Notes under the pieces: generated by a model
Database searches by the model: none
Told to the model about the DNA's origin: nothing
What the model saw: only the letters and a program-made list of their open reading frames with translations
Program-made: the position numbers and the translations under genes
Assembly (NCBI RefSeq): GCF_900640115.1
Contig: NZ_CAAAIW010000013.1
Coordinates: 1-64,000, forward strand
Length of the DNA stretch: 64,000 bases
Direction of reading: 5' to 3'
Source: Legionella yabuuchiae
Lineage (GTDB): Bacteria; Pseudomonadota; Gammaproteobacteria; Legionellales; Legionellaceae
In this document: piece by piece, positions 1 through 8,178 of the stretch
Layout: the number at the start of each line of letters is the position of its first letter
Position numbering within the stretch: position 1 is the first letter of the stretch

Positions 1-103
1 CATGGGATAGTACTTTTTCCCTAAAATCTAATGAATATGTCATAGCTAAAAAGCGCTAATTATAACAAATATATAAGACTTTTTAAATTTTAATCAACTA
101 TAT

Positions 104-132
104 TTGACAACAACCAGAATCGTTTCTAAATT
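104..132 (+). promoter_or_regulatory. Sigma-70-like promoter of the HAD gene
   Basis: A perfect -35 hexamer TTGACA (104-109) is followed after 17 bases by TAAATT (127-132), a 4/6 match to the -10 consensus. A start of transcription near 139 would leave a leader of about 20 bases carrying the AAGGA ribosome site at about 148-152. Predicted from sequence only. Confidence 0.5.
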
Positions 133-160
133 TTAAGAAGCGAAAAAAAGGAATTCTTCA

Positions 161-772
161 ATGCATATTCTTTTTGATTTTGATGGGACATTAGCGGATT
201 CAGGAAACCTTGTATTGAGTAAGATCTGTGCAAATACTAAACATCAACTCAGTATCGAAGAATTAAGAAATCTTCCATCAGATCAGGTAATTCAGAGTTT
301 AGGGATCTCCATTCTAAGACTCCCCTTTATGATTTTGGAAATGCGCGCTGAGATTCGTCGCAACATTACCACATTGTCATTAGTATTAGATATGAAAGAA
401 ACCCTTGAAATTCTAAATGGACAAGGCCATCAATTGCATATTGTTTCATCAAATTCAAGAAAGAATATTAATGCATTTTTGAAAACCCATAACATTCATC
501 ATTATTTTTCATCTATTTCTAGCTTATTTACTATTTTTGGGAAAGCGAAAGGGTTAAAAAAAATACTGGCAAAATATCAAATAGATTTGGCTGATGCTTT
601 GTATATAGGTGATGAAACTCGAGATATTGAAGCGGCCAATCAAGTGAATATAAAAAGTTGCGCTGTCTGCTGGGGTTACAATTCGGAAGCGATATTAAAA
701 GCCTATAATCCTGATTTTCTTATCAAAACGCCAAAGCATTTGATCTCAACTATAGGTTCACTCAACTTATAA
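161..772 (+). CDS. HAD-superfamily hydrolase, phosphoglycolate phosphatase-like
   Basis: A 203-residue soluble protein with the full set of haloacid dehalogenase motifs. Motif I is FDFDGTLADS with nucleophile Asp6 and Asp8; motif II is Ser96 in IVSSNS; the motif III lysine is around 128-130 (GKAKG); motif IV is GDETRD with Asp151 and Asp155. The region between motifs I and II is a helical cap of the C1 type, as in phosphoglycolate and beta-phosphoglucomutase-like phosphatases. The substrate cannot be read from sequence. AAAAGGA lies 8 bases before the ATG, so the start is well supported. The gene stands alone, with its own promoter and no co-directional partner closer than 190 bases. Family assignment is firm; the specific reaction is unknown. 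Confidence 0.85.
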   Translation: MHILFDFDGTLADSGNLVLSKICANTKHQLSIEELRNLPSDQVIQSLGISILRLPFMILEMRAEIRRNITTLSLVLDMKETLEILNGQGHQLHIVSSNSRKNINAFLKTHNIHHYFSSISSLFTIFGKAKGLKKILAKYQIDLADALYIGDETRDIEAANQVNIKSCAVCWGYNSEAILKAYNPDFLIKTPKHLISTIGSLNL

Positions 773-917
773 GGCTAATTGTTTTGCTGAAAGGGAAATC
801 GGTGTATTGTTATTTTGATAACACAAAATCCTCTGCCGCGCCTTATGATGCTGAGTTTATAATAGAAAGTCTTAAGCGGCAAACATGAAATCCACGCTAT
901 TTTTTAGCTTAGTATGG

Positions 918-923
918 TATAAT
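918..923 (+). promoter_or_regulatory. -10 element (TATAAT) before the 962 gene
   Basis: A perfect TATAAT lies at 918-923 with no good -35 at the usual distance. Transcription from it would begin near 930. That leaves too little leader for a GTG start at 944 and supports the ATG at 962. Confidence 0.35.
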
Positions 924-961
924 TAAACTTCATAGACCTAAACGTGCTAGAGAAAAATTCT

Positions 962-1450
962 ATGGTTAACGAAATGAAACAACGCCTCGATGAGTTACGA
1001 GAAAAAGAAAGACGCTCACAACTAGAAGAACAGGAACTCAGAGAACTAATGTTGAAGAAGCGGTCATCCCAACATGAGTCTCACCAATATACATTGCGTT
1101 CTGGTGACGATAGCACAGAGACTCCTGAAGAATTTCAAGCGATTATCGATGATTACATGTCGTTTGTTGGTGAATTTGCAAAGGAAAGACCTGAAGCTAA
1201 AGGCGGTTTACTGAAGCTTGATTTCCCAACGCCAGAAAACGCGGTTGATTTCTTTCAACAGCAAGCAAGTAAAAGTCGTTCGTTTATTATATTCGATGAA
1301 CAAACCAAGAAGGTCTTAGCTTACTCCAATGGAGATGGCCAGTTGCACCATGGTAATGGAAAACCTTTCCAAAAAGACGATAAACTAACTCGCTCAGAAA
1401 TCGATTACAAAGATTTCCATATGCCTAGCCCAGATACAATGAGACCATAA
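962..1450 (+). CDS. Hypothetical protein with charged N-terminal coiled coil
   Basis: I do not recognise this 162-residue protein. The first 40 residues are a highly charged Glu/Lys/Arg helix (NEMKQRLDELREKERR and on) likely to form a coiled coil. The rest is a globular hydrophilic domain without membrane segments or signal peptide, ending in a Pro-rich tail (MPSPDTMRP). An upstream in-frame GTG at 944 is possible. The ATG at 962 is preferred because AGAGAA precedes it and the TATAAT at 918-923 sits so close. It is monocistronic, with a hairpin immediately after the stop. A lineage-restricted Legionella protein, possibly a secreted substrate, is an inference only. Confidence 0.55.
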   Translation: MVNEMKQRLDELREKERRSQLEEQELRELMLKKRSSQHESHQYTLRSGDDSTETPEEFQAIIDDYMSFVGEFAKERPEAKGGLLKLDFPTPENAVDFFQQQASKSRSFIIFDEQTKKVLAYSNGDGQLHHGNGKPFQKDDKLTRSEIDYKDFHMPSPDTMRP

Positions 1451-1484
1451 CATCAATCGAGTTTGAGTCGTTGACTCATTGATG
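1451..1484 (+). terminator. Hairpin after the 962 gene
   Basis: CATCAAT (1451-1457) pairs with ATTGATG (1478-1484). Inside it TGAGTC pairs with GACTCA around a 3-base loop. It starts one base after the TAA stop. There is no U-tract, so it may stabilise the mRNA end rather than terminate on its own. Confidence 0.4.
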
Positions 1485-1779
1485 GGCGATCAAAATTATT
1501 TTAAATAAATTCTTCGCCAAATTTATCTCTAATGATGTTAAAGTAATCTCTTTCATGCTTCCGTCTTCTTGTCGATAAAGATGCCTATCTTGAATATCAA
1601 CTTAATCATGGCTCATTTCGTCAAATTCAGCAGTTGTTGATGGTGGTTTAAGTCTAACCGTCCAAAATGAAGCTTTAATAAAACGCCCGAGCCAAAACAA
1701 ACACACAATGGATTGTTTTTAGCTGGTTATCAGTGTACAATATTTTTACATTTATCTGAGATAACAAGCGGAATAATCA
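1485..1779. other. Intergenic stretch, nothing clear
   Basis: About 300 bases of AT-rich DNA. The only open frame of note on the plus strand is about 30 codons ending near 1661 (reading DKDAYLEYQLNHGS) without a usable start. It could be a gene scrap but is too short to support a call. Confidence 0.3.
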
Positions 1780-2178
1780 ATGCTTTCAATGAATTTTTTT
1801 AAATTTAAACAACAATTAGATCTTATTCTAGAAAATAATAGTGCGAATAAAGCACTCATATTAAGTTTGAACGAGCTTAGTGCTAGTATTAAAGTTGAAT
1901 TCAAAAATTTAGCCAAAACGAATAATGAAGAAAAAATTGCCGTTGTTATAGCAAAACATGCTAGCGGTAGAGTCCTTGAAGATATGGAAGAACAAGAACT
2001 CTTTAATCCTCAATTCTTCAAAAGAAACCAACCCATTGGAAAAGCACAAGTAAAAAATCATATGCGGCAACTAAAACACCTAGCAAAAATAGTTGTATAT
2101 ATTACTGAAAAATTTAATGAACTTAGCGCGGCCGCAGAAAAGAACGAAGAAAAATCAACATTTTCCTCACGGTGCTGA
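1780..2178 (+). CDS. Small hypothetical protein, helical
   Basis: A 132-residue, Lys/Asn/Glu-rich, mostly helical protein that I do not recognise. It has no signal peptide or membrane segment. GCGGAA lies about 9 bases before the ATG; a second ATG three codons on (1789) is an alternative start. The last residues (AEKNEEKSTFSSRC) look like read-through into unrelated sequence. The 240 bases downstream contain scraps of other open frames, including one of 54 codons at 2321-2485, so this gene may be the 5' part of a longer gene broken by a frameshift. Function unknown. Confidence 0.45.
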   Translation: MLSMNFFKFKQQLDLILENNSANKALILSLNELSASIKVEFKNLAKTNNEEKIAVVIAKHASGRVLEDMEEQELFNPQFFKRNQPIGKAQVKNHMRQLKHLAKIVVYITEKFNELSAAAEKNEEKSTFSSRC

Positions 2179-2320
2179 AGCGATACAGCTTATTCTAAAT
2201 TTTCGTCAACGGTTTGGGTAAAAACGTAGGTCCAGATCCTCAACTCAATATTTTTTCAGCTCACTTTGAAGCTGATGCTGCCAAGATTACTCATGCGATG
2301 CGGGCGTCATTGAAGAAAAT

Positions 2321-2485
2321 ATGAACGTTATCCGGCATTTAGATTTAAACTTGATAAAAAAGGAATCGGAACTAAACTTTTCAGCAGCCGAAAATGACGA
2401 AAAACAGGGTTTTATTTATACTAAAGAGGGAGCGATGGATGAGCCACTTGAGATAGGTTTTCAAAGTTTTTTGTGTCATTCTTGA
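2321..2485 (+). pseudogene. Possible 54-codon gene remnant
   Basis: This frame begins with ATG (MNVIRHLDLNLIKKESELNF) and ends at a TGA at 2483-2485, overlapping the 3' end of the convergent ankyrin gene by 65 bases. Composition is protein-like (ENDEKQGFIYTKEG), but there is no ribosome site and no match I recognise. It lies in the direction of, and just after, the 1780-2178 gene and could be its severed 3' part. Confidence 0.25.
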
Positions 2486-5400
2486 AAAAACAATGATTGT
2501 TTCTCGCTAAGCCAGCTTCAGGTTTTTTCTCAGTGACTTCATTAAAAACTATTTCAAGTTCAGAAATGAAATCAAATTTAGTGTCTGCGTCTTCGCCAGA
2601 CTCTTGAATTTTCTTCACCTGGGTTATTATTTTGTCTAAACTCTGATAAGCATTTAGGGATAAGCTCGGTCGCTTTAATGCATTAAAAATTGTGCTAACG
2701 ATCCCATCGCTTCCGCTCCCCAGATTGAGAATTGATATTTCTTGTGATGAAAATTTAGTAAAATCATCGTTAATCTTCACCTTGTAGAATTCAATTAAAG
2801 AAAATTCTAATTCATTACGCTCTTCAACATTTAATTCGCTTTGAAGCTTAACAAGCTTGTTCTCTATTATTCTATTAATTATGAACCCTTTGTACTCCTC
2901 TCCCTTCATTAGTTCTACTATGACTTGCTCACTTATTTTAATGTCATCAAAAATGACTTTAAGTAGCTCGGGGTAGTAGATGGCATCAGTTAGTATGCTT
3001 CGGCCATAGTTATTAAACGTCTTCACAGCTTCGAGGCGATCTGCTCTTGGTAATAATTCAAAAAGCCGTTTAACTGATTCTGGGTTTCCTGCGGCATTCT
3101 GTAATACGGTAGTTCCATATTGATCATTCATTTTCACGGTATCAAGACGCTCTGATTCCGGATATAGTTCAAGAATGATTTGAAGCGACTCGGGGTTTTC
3201 CGCGGCATACTGCAATACGGTGTTTCCATACTTGTCAGTCAGTTTCACGGCTTCAAGGCGCTCTGCTTCTGGGTGTACTCCAAGAATAATTCCAAGCGAG
3301 GCAGGGTTTGTGGCGACTTTATGCAATAAGGTTTGCCCATATTGATCACTCATCTTTACGGCTTTAAGGCGCTCTGCTTCTGGATATACTTCAAGAATTA
3401 CTTTAAGCGATTCATAAGTTCTTGCAACTTTGTGTAATATAGAGCGTCCATATTGATCAGTCATTTTCACAGTTTCAATGCGCTCTGTTTCTGGGTATAG
3501 TCCAAGAATGAATTTAAGTGATTCAGAATGAGTGTTGATATTCTGCAATAGGGTTTGTCCACATTGATCGGTCATTTTCACGATTTCAAGACGCTCTGCT
3601 TCTGGGTACATTCCAAGAATGATTTGAAGTGACTCAGGGTTGCTGGCGGCTTGGTGTAATAATAAGTTTTGTCCATATTTATTATTCATTTTCACGGCTT
3701 CAAGGCGCTCTGCTTCTGGGTATACTCCGAGAATAATTTGAAGGGACTCAGGATTACAGGAAGCATCATAAAGTACACTGTGTCCATGACCATTAGTCAT
3801 TTTCACAGCTTCAAGACGCTTTGCTTCTGGTAAAACTCCAAGAATGATTTTAAGCGACTCAGGGTTACTGGCGACTTTATGTAATATGGAGTCGCCATCT
3901 TGATCAGTCATCTTTACGGCTTGAAGGCGCTCTGCTTCTGTTAATAATTCAAAAATGACTTTAAGCGACTCAGGGATTAGGTAAGCATTCTGCAATACCA
4001 TTTTTCCAAATTTATCAGATATCTTCAGGGCTTCAAGGCGCTTTGCTTCTGGTAATACTCCAAGTATGACTTTAAGCGACTCGGAGTTACTGACGACTTT
4101 ATGCAATATGGAATCACCATCTTGACCAGCAATTTTCAAAGCTTGATGGCGCTCTGATTTTGTTAATAATTCAAAAATAACTTTAAGCGATTCAGGGCTT
4201 GTGGCGGCCTTGTGCATTACGGTGTGGCCATTTTTATTACCAAACTTCACGGCTATAAAGCGCTCTGCATCTGGCAATACTCCAAGAATGGCTTTAAGTG
4301 ACTCAGGGTTTGTGGCGGCAAGATGTAAGGCGTTTTCGCCATTATTATTGATTGCATTTGAATAAGCACCCTGCTGAAGGGCAGTAAAATCTATTCTGTT
4401 CTGATTTAGCGCTTCAATATAACGATGATTGACCTCGACCAGCTGCTCTAACTCTGTTTGACGTACTCCGGATACTTCTTTTAACTGAGCTAACAACACT
4501 TCAGACTGGTTGTTGTGTAAAAGACAATACACGATTTTTTTTAATGGCTCATTGTCCATCAGAGGAGCATCTGTCTCAAACAGAACTTTAAAATAATGTT
4601 GCGTTTCTTGCTTTATCCTTTCCTGGAAAGCCGCTGAGGTGGTTTGACCATAAAATAGGTAAGGGATAGTAGCGTCTGCCAATAATAATTGTGACATGGA
4701 ATCCCTATAGCCTTTGTAATCAACTGGTTGCTCTATTGTGGCTGGAAACTCCTTAGAGGCAATGTTGCGTGTAATGCCACTATGGCTACCTGTGTTGATG
4801 CGATTGACTTTAAAATGCTTGAAATCCGGATTGTTGCACAATTCATGTGCTAAATAGCGATACATTTCCGCTATTTCTTCAACCATATTAGTAGTCCGAC
4901 TTGCCTCTATGGAGTCAAAACACAGTGCGCCGCCGATGCTTCGCCAGGCCCAGGCTTGGGCGAGAATTGGATCATTAAGGCTTGAGTTGTAAGCATCGCC
5001 TTTGAACAGCACATAAAAACCACCGTCAGGTGAGGTGATCCCATGAATAGCGCATGAAGCGCCTGCATTCCCCAGGTATTGGCAACAATTGGTTATTTTG
5101 CCAAGGCATGCGGCCAGAGCGGCTCCTCGATCATCCAAGGTATCGAGTTTTTTTAAATACATACCAGGGTACCCGATTGTCGCTCCATCAATAACAAGAT
5201 TTGGGATGGCCATGTCATCATTCTGGCGTGTCAATGTATTAAATCTCGCAATTTCTTTTTCACTAATGCCATACTTAACCAATAGTTGATGCGCTGCATT
5301 ACTCCCTAATTGATATTTTTCATAAAACGCTTGCAAAATCGCCATATCGGCTTCTTCTAAAGTCATGCCGGCGCAAAGCTCGGCTAACTCCAACCGCAAG

Positions 5401-6167
5401 CGAGATCGTTGTGAACCTAACTTGCTAAGACGCGCCCTTTTCTCCGCTTTTTGCTCCTCAGTCCTCTGCTGAGGCTTGCCTGCAACGCGCTTATATTCCT
5501 GATGAATGGTTATAATTTCTTTTGTCTTAGCGGCAATGGCTTGTTTGCTAGGAAGGTTCTTGCTTTGTTTTGTTTTCTCCAAGCCGGAACGCTCAATCCG
5601 CTCTATAGCAGATGCGTGCGGTAATAGCTCGCGAAAACGGGGGTTTAACATCCAATCAGGCTTGTTGTTTTTCGTGCGATTCGCCATGGTTTTCCAGCGC
5701 TCAAACTGGCATGCCTCTGGAGGCGGTAATTCAAATAAACAAGCATCGTGCACCAAATAATTAAACGAATTACCCTCTTTAAAATTCAACAAGTAGGCAT
5801 GAATTTTTTTCTCATCCTTAAATAAGGTGGCCAGTTTAAACGCGTGCTCTTTAGGATTTCCGTTTTGCTCATAAAGATGCGCTAATTGGCATAAAGGCAG
5901 GATTCTTTGATAAAGCACTTCATCAAAAAATGGCTTATAAGCCCCTGGCTCTTGGTAAGTAGTCAGCAAATGCTCGGTACCCGGCTTTTCCCGTGCTTCT
6001 AATCCGTGGCCTATCAATGTTTGTTGCAAATAAGGAACGCCCTTGCCCTCATGCTCATTCTTAACGTCTTCAAGCAAGCGCTGAAACTTGGCCCGAGCCT
6101 CGGCGGGAGAGCGTTTACAGACACGGATAATTACAGTGATTTCTTTTAAAATACTAAAAAAATTCAT
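2421..6167 (-). CDS. Giant ankyrin-repeat protein, candidate Dot/Icm effector
   Basis: A 1248-residue protein. The start is set at 6167 because AGGAG lies 5 bases before that ATG; an upstream in-frame ATG at 6230 lacks such a site. Residues 1-600 form an unrecognised mixed domain. It includes a charged Lys/Arg helix around 190-260 and a segment with AQAWAWRSIGG and LCFDSIEAS motifs around 400-420. Residues about 607-1088 are 13 tandem ankyrin-type units of 37 residues, consensus DQYGxTxLHKAAxNPESLK then ILGVYPEAERLEAVKMT. The last 160 residues are helical and polar. There is no signal peptide or membrane segment, which fits a cytosolic or type IV-secreted protein. Ankyrin repeats bind proteins; the host or bacterial partner is unknown. 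Assignment as an effector rests on its eukaryote-like architecture and genomic setting. Confidence 0.75.
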   Translation of the reverse strand: MNFFSILKEITVIIRVCKRSPAEARAKFQRLLEDVKNEHEGKGVPYLQQTLIGHGLEAREKPGTEHLLTTYQEPGAYKPFFDEVLYQRILPLCQLAHLYEQNGNPKEHAFKLATLFKDEKKIHAYLLNFKEGNSFNYLVHDACLFELPPPEACQFERWKTMANRTKNNKPDWMLNPRFRELLPHASAIERIERSGLEKTKQSKNLPSKQAIAAKTKEIITIHQEYKRVAGKPQQRTEEQKAEKRARLSKLGSQRSRLRLELAELCAGMTLEEADMAILQAFYEKYQLGSNAAHQLLVKYGISEKEIARFNTLTRQNDDMAIPNLVIDGATIGYPGMYLKKLDTLDDRGAALAACLGKITNCCQYLGNAGASCAIHGITSPDGGFYVLFKGDAYNSSLNDPILAQAWAWRSIGGALCFDSIEASRTTNMVEEIAEMYRYLAHELCNNPDFKHFKVNRINTGSHSGITRNIASKEFPATIEQPVDYKGYRDSMSQLLLADATIPYLFYGQTTSAAFQERIKQETQHYFKVLFETDAPLMDNEPLKKIVYCLLHNNQSEVLLAQLKEVSGVRQTELEQLVEVNHRYIEALNQNRIDFTALQQGAYSNAINNNGENALHLAATNPESLKAILGVLPDAERFIAVKFGNKNGHTVMHKAATSPESLKVIFELLTKSERHQALKIAGQDGDSILHKVVSNSESLKVILGVLPEAKRLEALKISDKFGKMVLQNAYLIPESLKVIFELLTEAERLQAVKMTDQDGDSILHKVASNPESLKIILGVLPEAKRLEAVKMTNGHGHSVLYDASCNPESLQIILGVYPEAERLEAVKMNNKYGQNLLLHQAASNPESLQIILGMYPEAERLEIVKMTDQCGQTLLQNINTHSESLKFILGLYPETERIETVKMTDQYGRSILHKVARTYESLKVILEVYPEAERLKAVKMSDQYGQTLLHKVATNPASLGIILGVHPEAERLEAVKLTDKYGNTVLQYAAENPESLQIILELYPESERLDTVKMNDQYGTTVLQNAAGNPESVKRLFELLPRADRLEAVKTFNNYGRSILTDAIYYPELLKVIFDDIKISEQVIVELMKGEEYKGFIINRIIENKLVKLQSELNVEERNELEFSLIEFYKVKINDDFTKFSSQEISILNLGSGSDGIVSTIFNALKRPSLSLNAYQSLDKIITQVKKIQESGEDADTKFDFISELEIVFNEVTEKKPEAGLARNNHCFFKNDTKNFENLSQVAHPSLPL
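2904..4349 (-). repeat. Tandem 111-bp ankyrin-coding repeats (13 units)
   Basis: Thirteen head-to-tail units of 111 bases encode 37-residue repeats; unit 7 is one codon longer. Units 2+3 and 4+5 resemble each other as pairs (FELLT type followed by GVLPEAKRLEA type), which points to a 222-base higher-order duplication. Confidence 0.8.
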
Positions 6168-6459
6168 AATACTCCTGCATTGGTTTGCAGCCATTAGGAT
6201 TGACCACCCGTTTGGTGCAAATCCAATCACAGAAGATGCAAACTATGCAAATTTCAGACGTTGAACGTTATCGTTAATAAGATGGTTGTTATGTACAAAT
6301 ATTCATCAATGCTATCAAAATGATACCGATATAGCAAGTTACATCCTGTTTGCCTTGCTTGGTTTTAGTGTATGTCTCGTATAATAATCGGTTTGGTTCT
6401 TGCTGTTTCTAGTTTATACACAATAGGTTCTTAACAAACCCATTAATCATGGGACCCTT
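6168..6459. other. Intergenic region between ankyrin gene and gene remnant
   Basis: About 290 bases of AT-rich sequence. It must contain the promoter of the minus-strand ankyrin gene and any promoter of the broken gene at 6460. I see no consensus -35/-10 pair with confidence and no CTTAA direct repeat on either strand here. Confidence 0.3.
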
Positions 6460-6660
6460 ATGGATACGCTGAAAAAGTATCAGTAGCAGAACACGCCCGT
6501 AGTACACCAAGTTCTCAAATACCAGATAAATTTAGAAGTTAGAGAGGTTCCATCATCTGCATTATCAGGCAATCCTTATCGCCTGTTTGCTTCTGGAGAA
6601 CCCAGAGGTGGCGATGCCATAGGATCACAGCACAAGGGTATGAATGTGGCGAGAATATAA
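6460..6660 (+). pseudogene. Small gene interrupted by an in-frame TAG
   Basis: An ATG at 6460, preceded by GGGA, opens a frame of 66 codons ending in TAA at 6658. It contains one TAG at codon 9 (6484-6486). After the TAG the frame stays open for 57 codons with convincing protein composition: NTPVVHQVLKYQINLEV, then SGNPYRLFASGEPRGGDAIG and GSQHKGMNVARI. No other start codon lies after the TAG until near the end. The simplest reading is a recently inactivated small gene; suppression or an alternative start is less likely. I do not recognise the family. Confidence 0.45.
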
Positions 6661-6679
6661 TTGACCTCCCATCCAACTT

Positions 6680-6699
6680 CTTAATCTTTCCTTAAGCCT
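6680..6699 (+). promoter_or_regulatory. PmrA-type direct repeat
   Basis: CTTAATCTT (6680-6688) and CTTAAGCCT (6691-6699) are direct half-sites with exact 11-base spacing. This matches the published Legionella PmrA box form cTTAATatT-N2-cTTAATatT at the core CTTAA of both halves. It lies 12-15 bases before an AT-rich -10 candidate (TTATTAT, about 6712-6718), in the position of a -35 replaced by an activator site. It would drive the gene starting at 6776. Confidence 0.6.
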
Positions 6700-6775
6700 T
6701 TAATAGCATAATTATTATACAATTTTTAACTAATGATAAACTCATTAATTTTTTAAACAGTTAGGGTAGATTGAT

Positions 6776-7831
6776 ATGCCGAAAAAAGGTGGAGAAAAAG
6801 TGAACGCGGGTGCAAGTGGAACTTCGTTATTAGAGCGATTGCCTGTTGAACTGATTGATAGGCATATATCGAAACATCTTTCAGACAAAGACTTGGCTCG
6901 ACTTTCTAGGACATCTCGAACGATGTTTTCTCTTTGTCATGAACCATTAGCACAAAGAGCGGTTAAAACGCTTTTGCTCCATGTTATTAAAGGAGAAGAG
7001 GCCGAAGCGCTTAAAATGATTAATGCCAATCTTCGTTTATTGTTTATTCCTTCTCAAGCTACAGCCATCGACTACTCTGGTCGTTCCTACAAAGATTACA
7101 CACCCTTTCAAGCAGCCTTGCTCTCTCATGATGTCACTCTTTGGAGAAAGATAGAGCCTTATTTTAATAAGCTGCCAAATGGACAGGAAGAAAAGGCAAG
7201 ACAGTTTAAAGAACTATTTCCAGAGGACTTGCCTAAGCAGAAATCCTATAATTTTAATACCCTGGTTCAAGTCATTTCTAACAGTTCAGATGCTGATATT
7301 ATGGCAGCTCTTAGAAAAGAGAATAATGACACATCGATTTGCGAGGCTTTAAAGGACTTTAGAACAGACTTTGCAGCGTTAGCAATGAAAGAAACATTGT
7401 TTAATCCATTGCACCTAATTACGACGCTTAAGATCTACGATGAGCAATTTACCCCTTGGTCATGGAACCAACGTAATTTATTCTGCAATCAAGTTATCGG
7501 TTATATTCAGCGCTTTCTACCGGCATGCCATGCACAGGCCCTCTGCCAGGGACTATATTCTATTGTCATAGATAAAAATCCCTTGCGGCGTTCATTAAAT
7601 TTGCAATGTGATGCTGGCGTTTATTTCCCACTTACTGATTTAGCTGGTCTTGGTTTCGATTTTGGAGTTTACAGCGGGACTGGGGCGCGCATGCAGCACC
7701 AGCACGTTGCGGCGACGCGGGTGGAAAGTAAATTATTGAGAGGCTATATAACCCAAATACAGCAGAACTACTTGGCCTTAAGCAACGCATGCGACCGACT
7801 GGATAATCCATCACGGGCAGTGACAATCTGA
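6776..7831 (+). CDS. F-box-like protein with DYSGR module, candidate Dot/Icm effector
   Basis: A 351-residue soluble protein. Residues 18-53 (LLERLPVELIDRHISKHL and on) match the F-box pattern: Leu-Pro, aliphatic helix, SDKDLARLSRTSR. F-boxes recruit SCF ubiquitin ligases through Skp1 in eukaryotes. Next is a helical region and the DYSGRSYKDYTPFQAAL motif (residues 99-115). The C-terminal part contains VYFPLTDLAGLGFDFGVYSG around 282-301. The same three blocks occur in the same order in the gene at 24586-25746, so the two are paralogues. There is no signal peptide. A PmrA-type box upstream supports co-regulation with type IV effectors. GTTAGGG sits about 10 bases before the ATG. The F-box call is by eye from a divergent motif. 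Confidence 0.65.
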   Translation: MPKKGGEKVNAGASGTSLLERLPVELIDRHISKHLSDKDLARLSRTSRTMFSLCHEPLAQRAVKTLLLHVIKGEEAEALKMINANLRLLFIPSQATAIDYSGRSYKDYTPFQAALLSHDVTLWRKIEPYFNKLPNGQEEKARQFKELFPEDLPKQKSYNFNTLVQVISNSSDADIMAALRKENNDTSICEALKDFRTDFAALAMKETLFNPLHLITTLKIYDEQFTPWSWNQRNLFCNQVIGYIQRFLPACHAQALCQGLYSIVIDKNPLRRSLNLQCDAGVYFPLTDLAGLGFDFGVYSGTGARMQHQHVAATRVESKLLRGYITQIQQNYLALSNACDRLDNPSRAVTI

Positions 7832-8178
7832 TCTCGCGCTAGTGATGTACGATTTCTTAACAGAATACTGTTTAAGCACATCTAACGAAAACGTTGCAAG
7901 ACGTTTTATCCCAACATATCTCGTGATACAGTATTAAGAGTTCGTCATAAGTCCAAATGCCTGAGGAATTTACCCACCAAAGGACAAAGCGATACAAATA
8001 GCGTCTAATCAATTGGATAGAGAACCCATCGTGCGATACTATGCATAAAGCGCAAAAAGAAGGTAAATAAAGATCTTTTGTGGTCAAAAACTAGGGGCTT
8101 ACCCTACCCTGGAAAAAACAATTGGTCTTTTACAATAAGTTCTATAGAATAGCGCACCTTCACTCGCTTTGATAAAAA
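7832..8178. other. Intergenic stretch of 347 bases, no gene supported
   Basis: The minus strand holds a 71-codon open frame (7872-8087) without a ribosome site, with unusual composition rich in Cys, Trp and Tyr; I do not accept it as a gene. It could be a decayed mobile-element scrap, but no transposase motif could be confirmed. No terminator or promoter consensus is clear. Confidence 0.3.

Noticed and set aside
7872-8087. 71-codon minus-strand frame
   Set aside because: No ribosome site, unusual Cys/Trp/Tyr-rich composition and no recognisable motif; attempts to read it as a transposase scrap in other frames gave nothing consistent.
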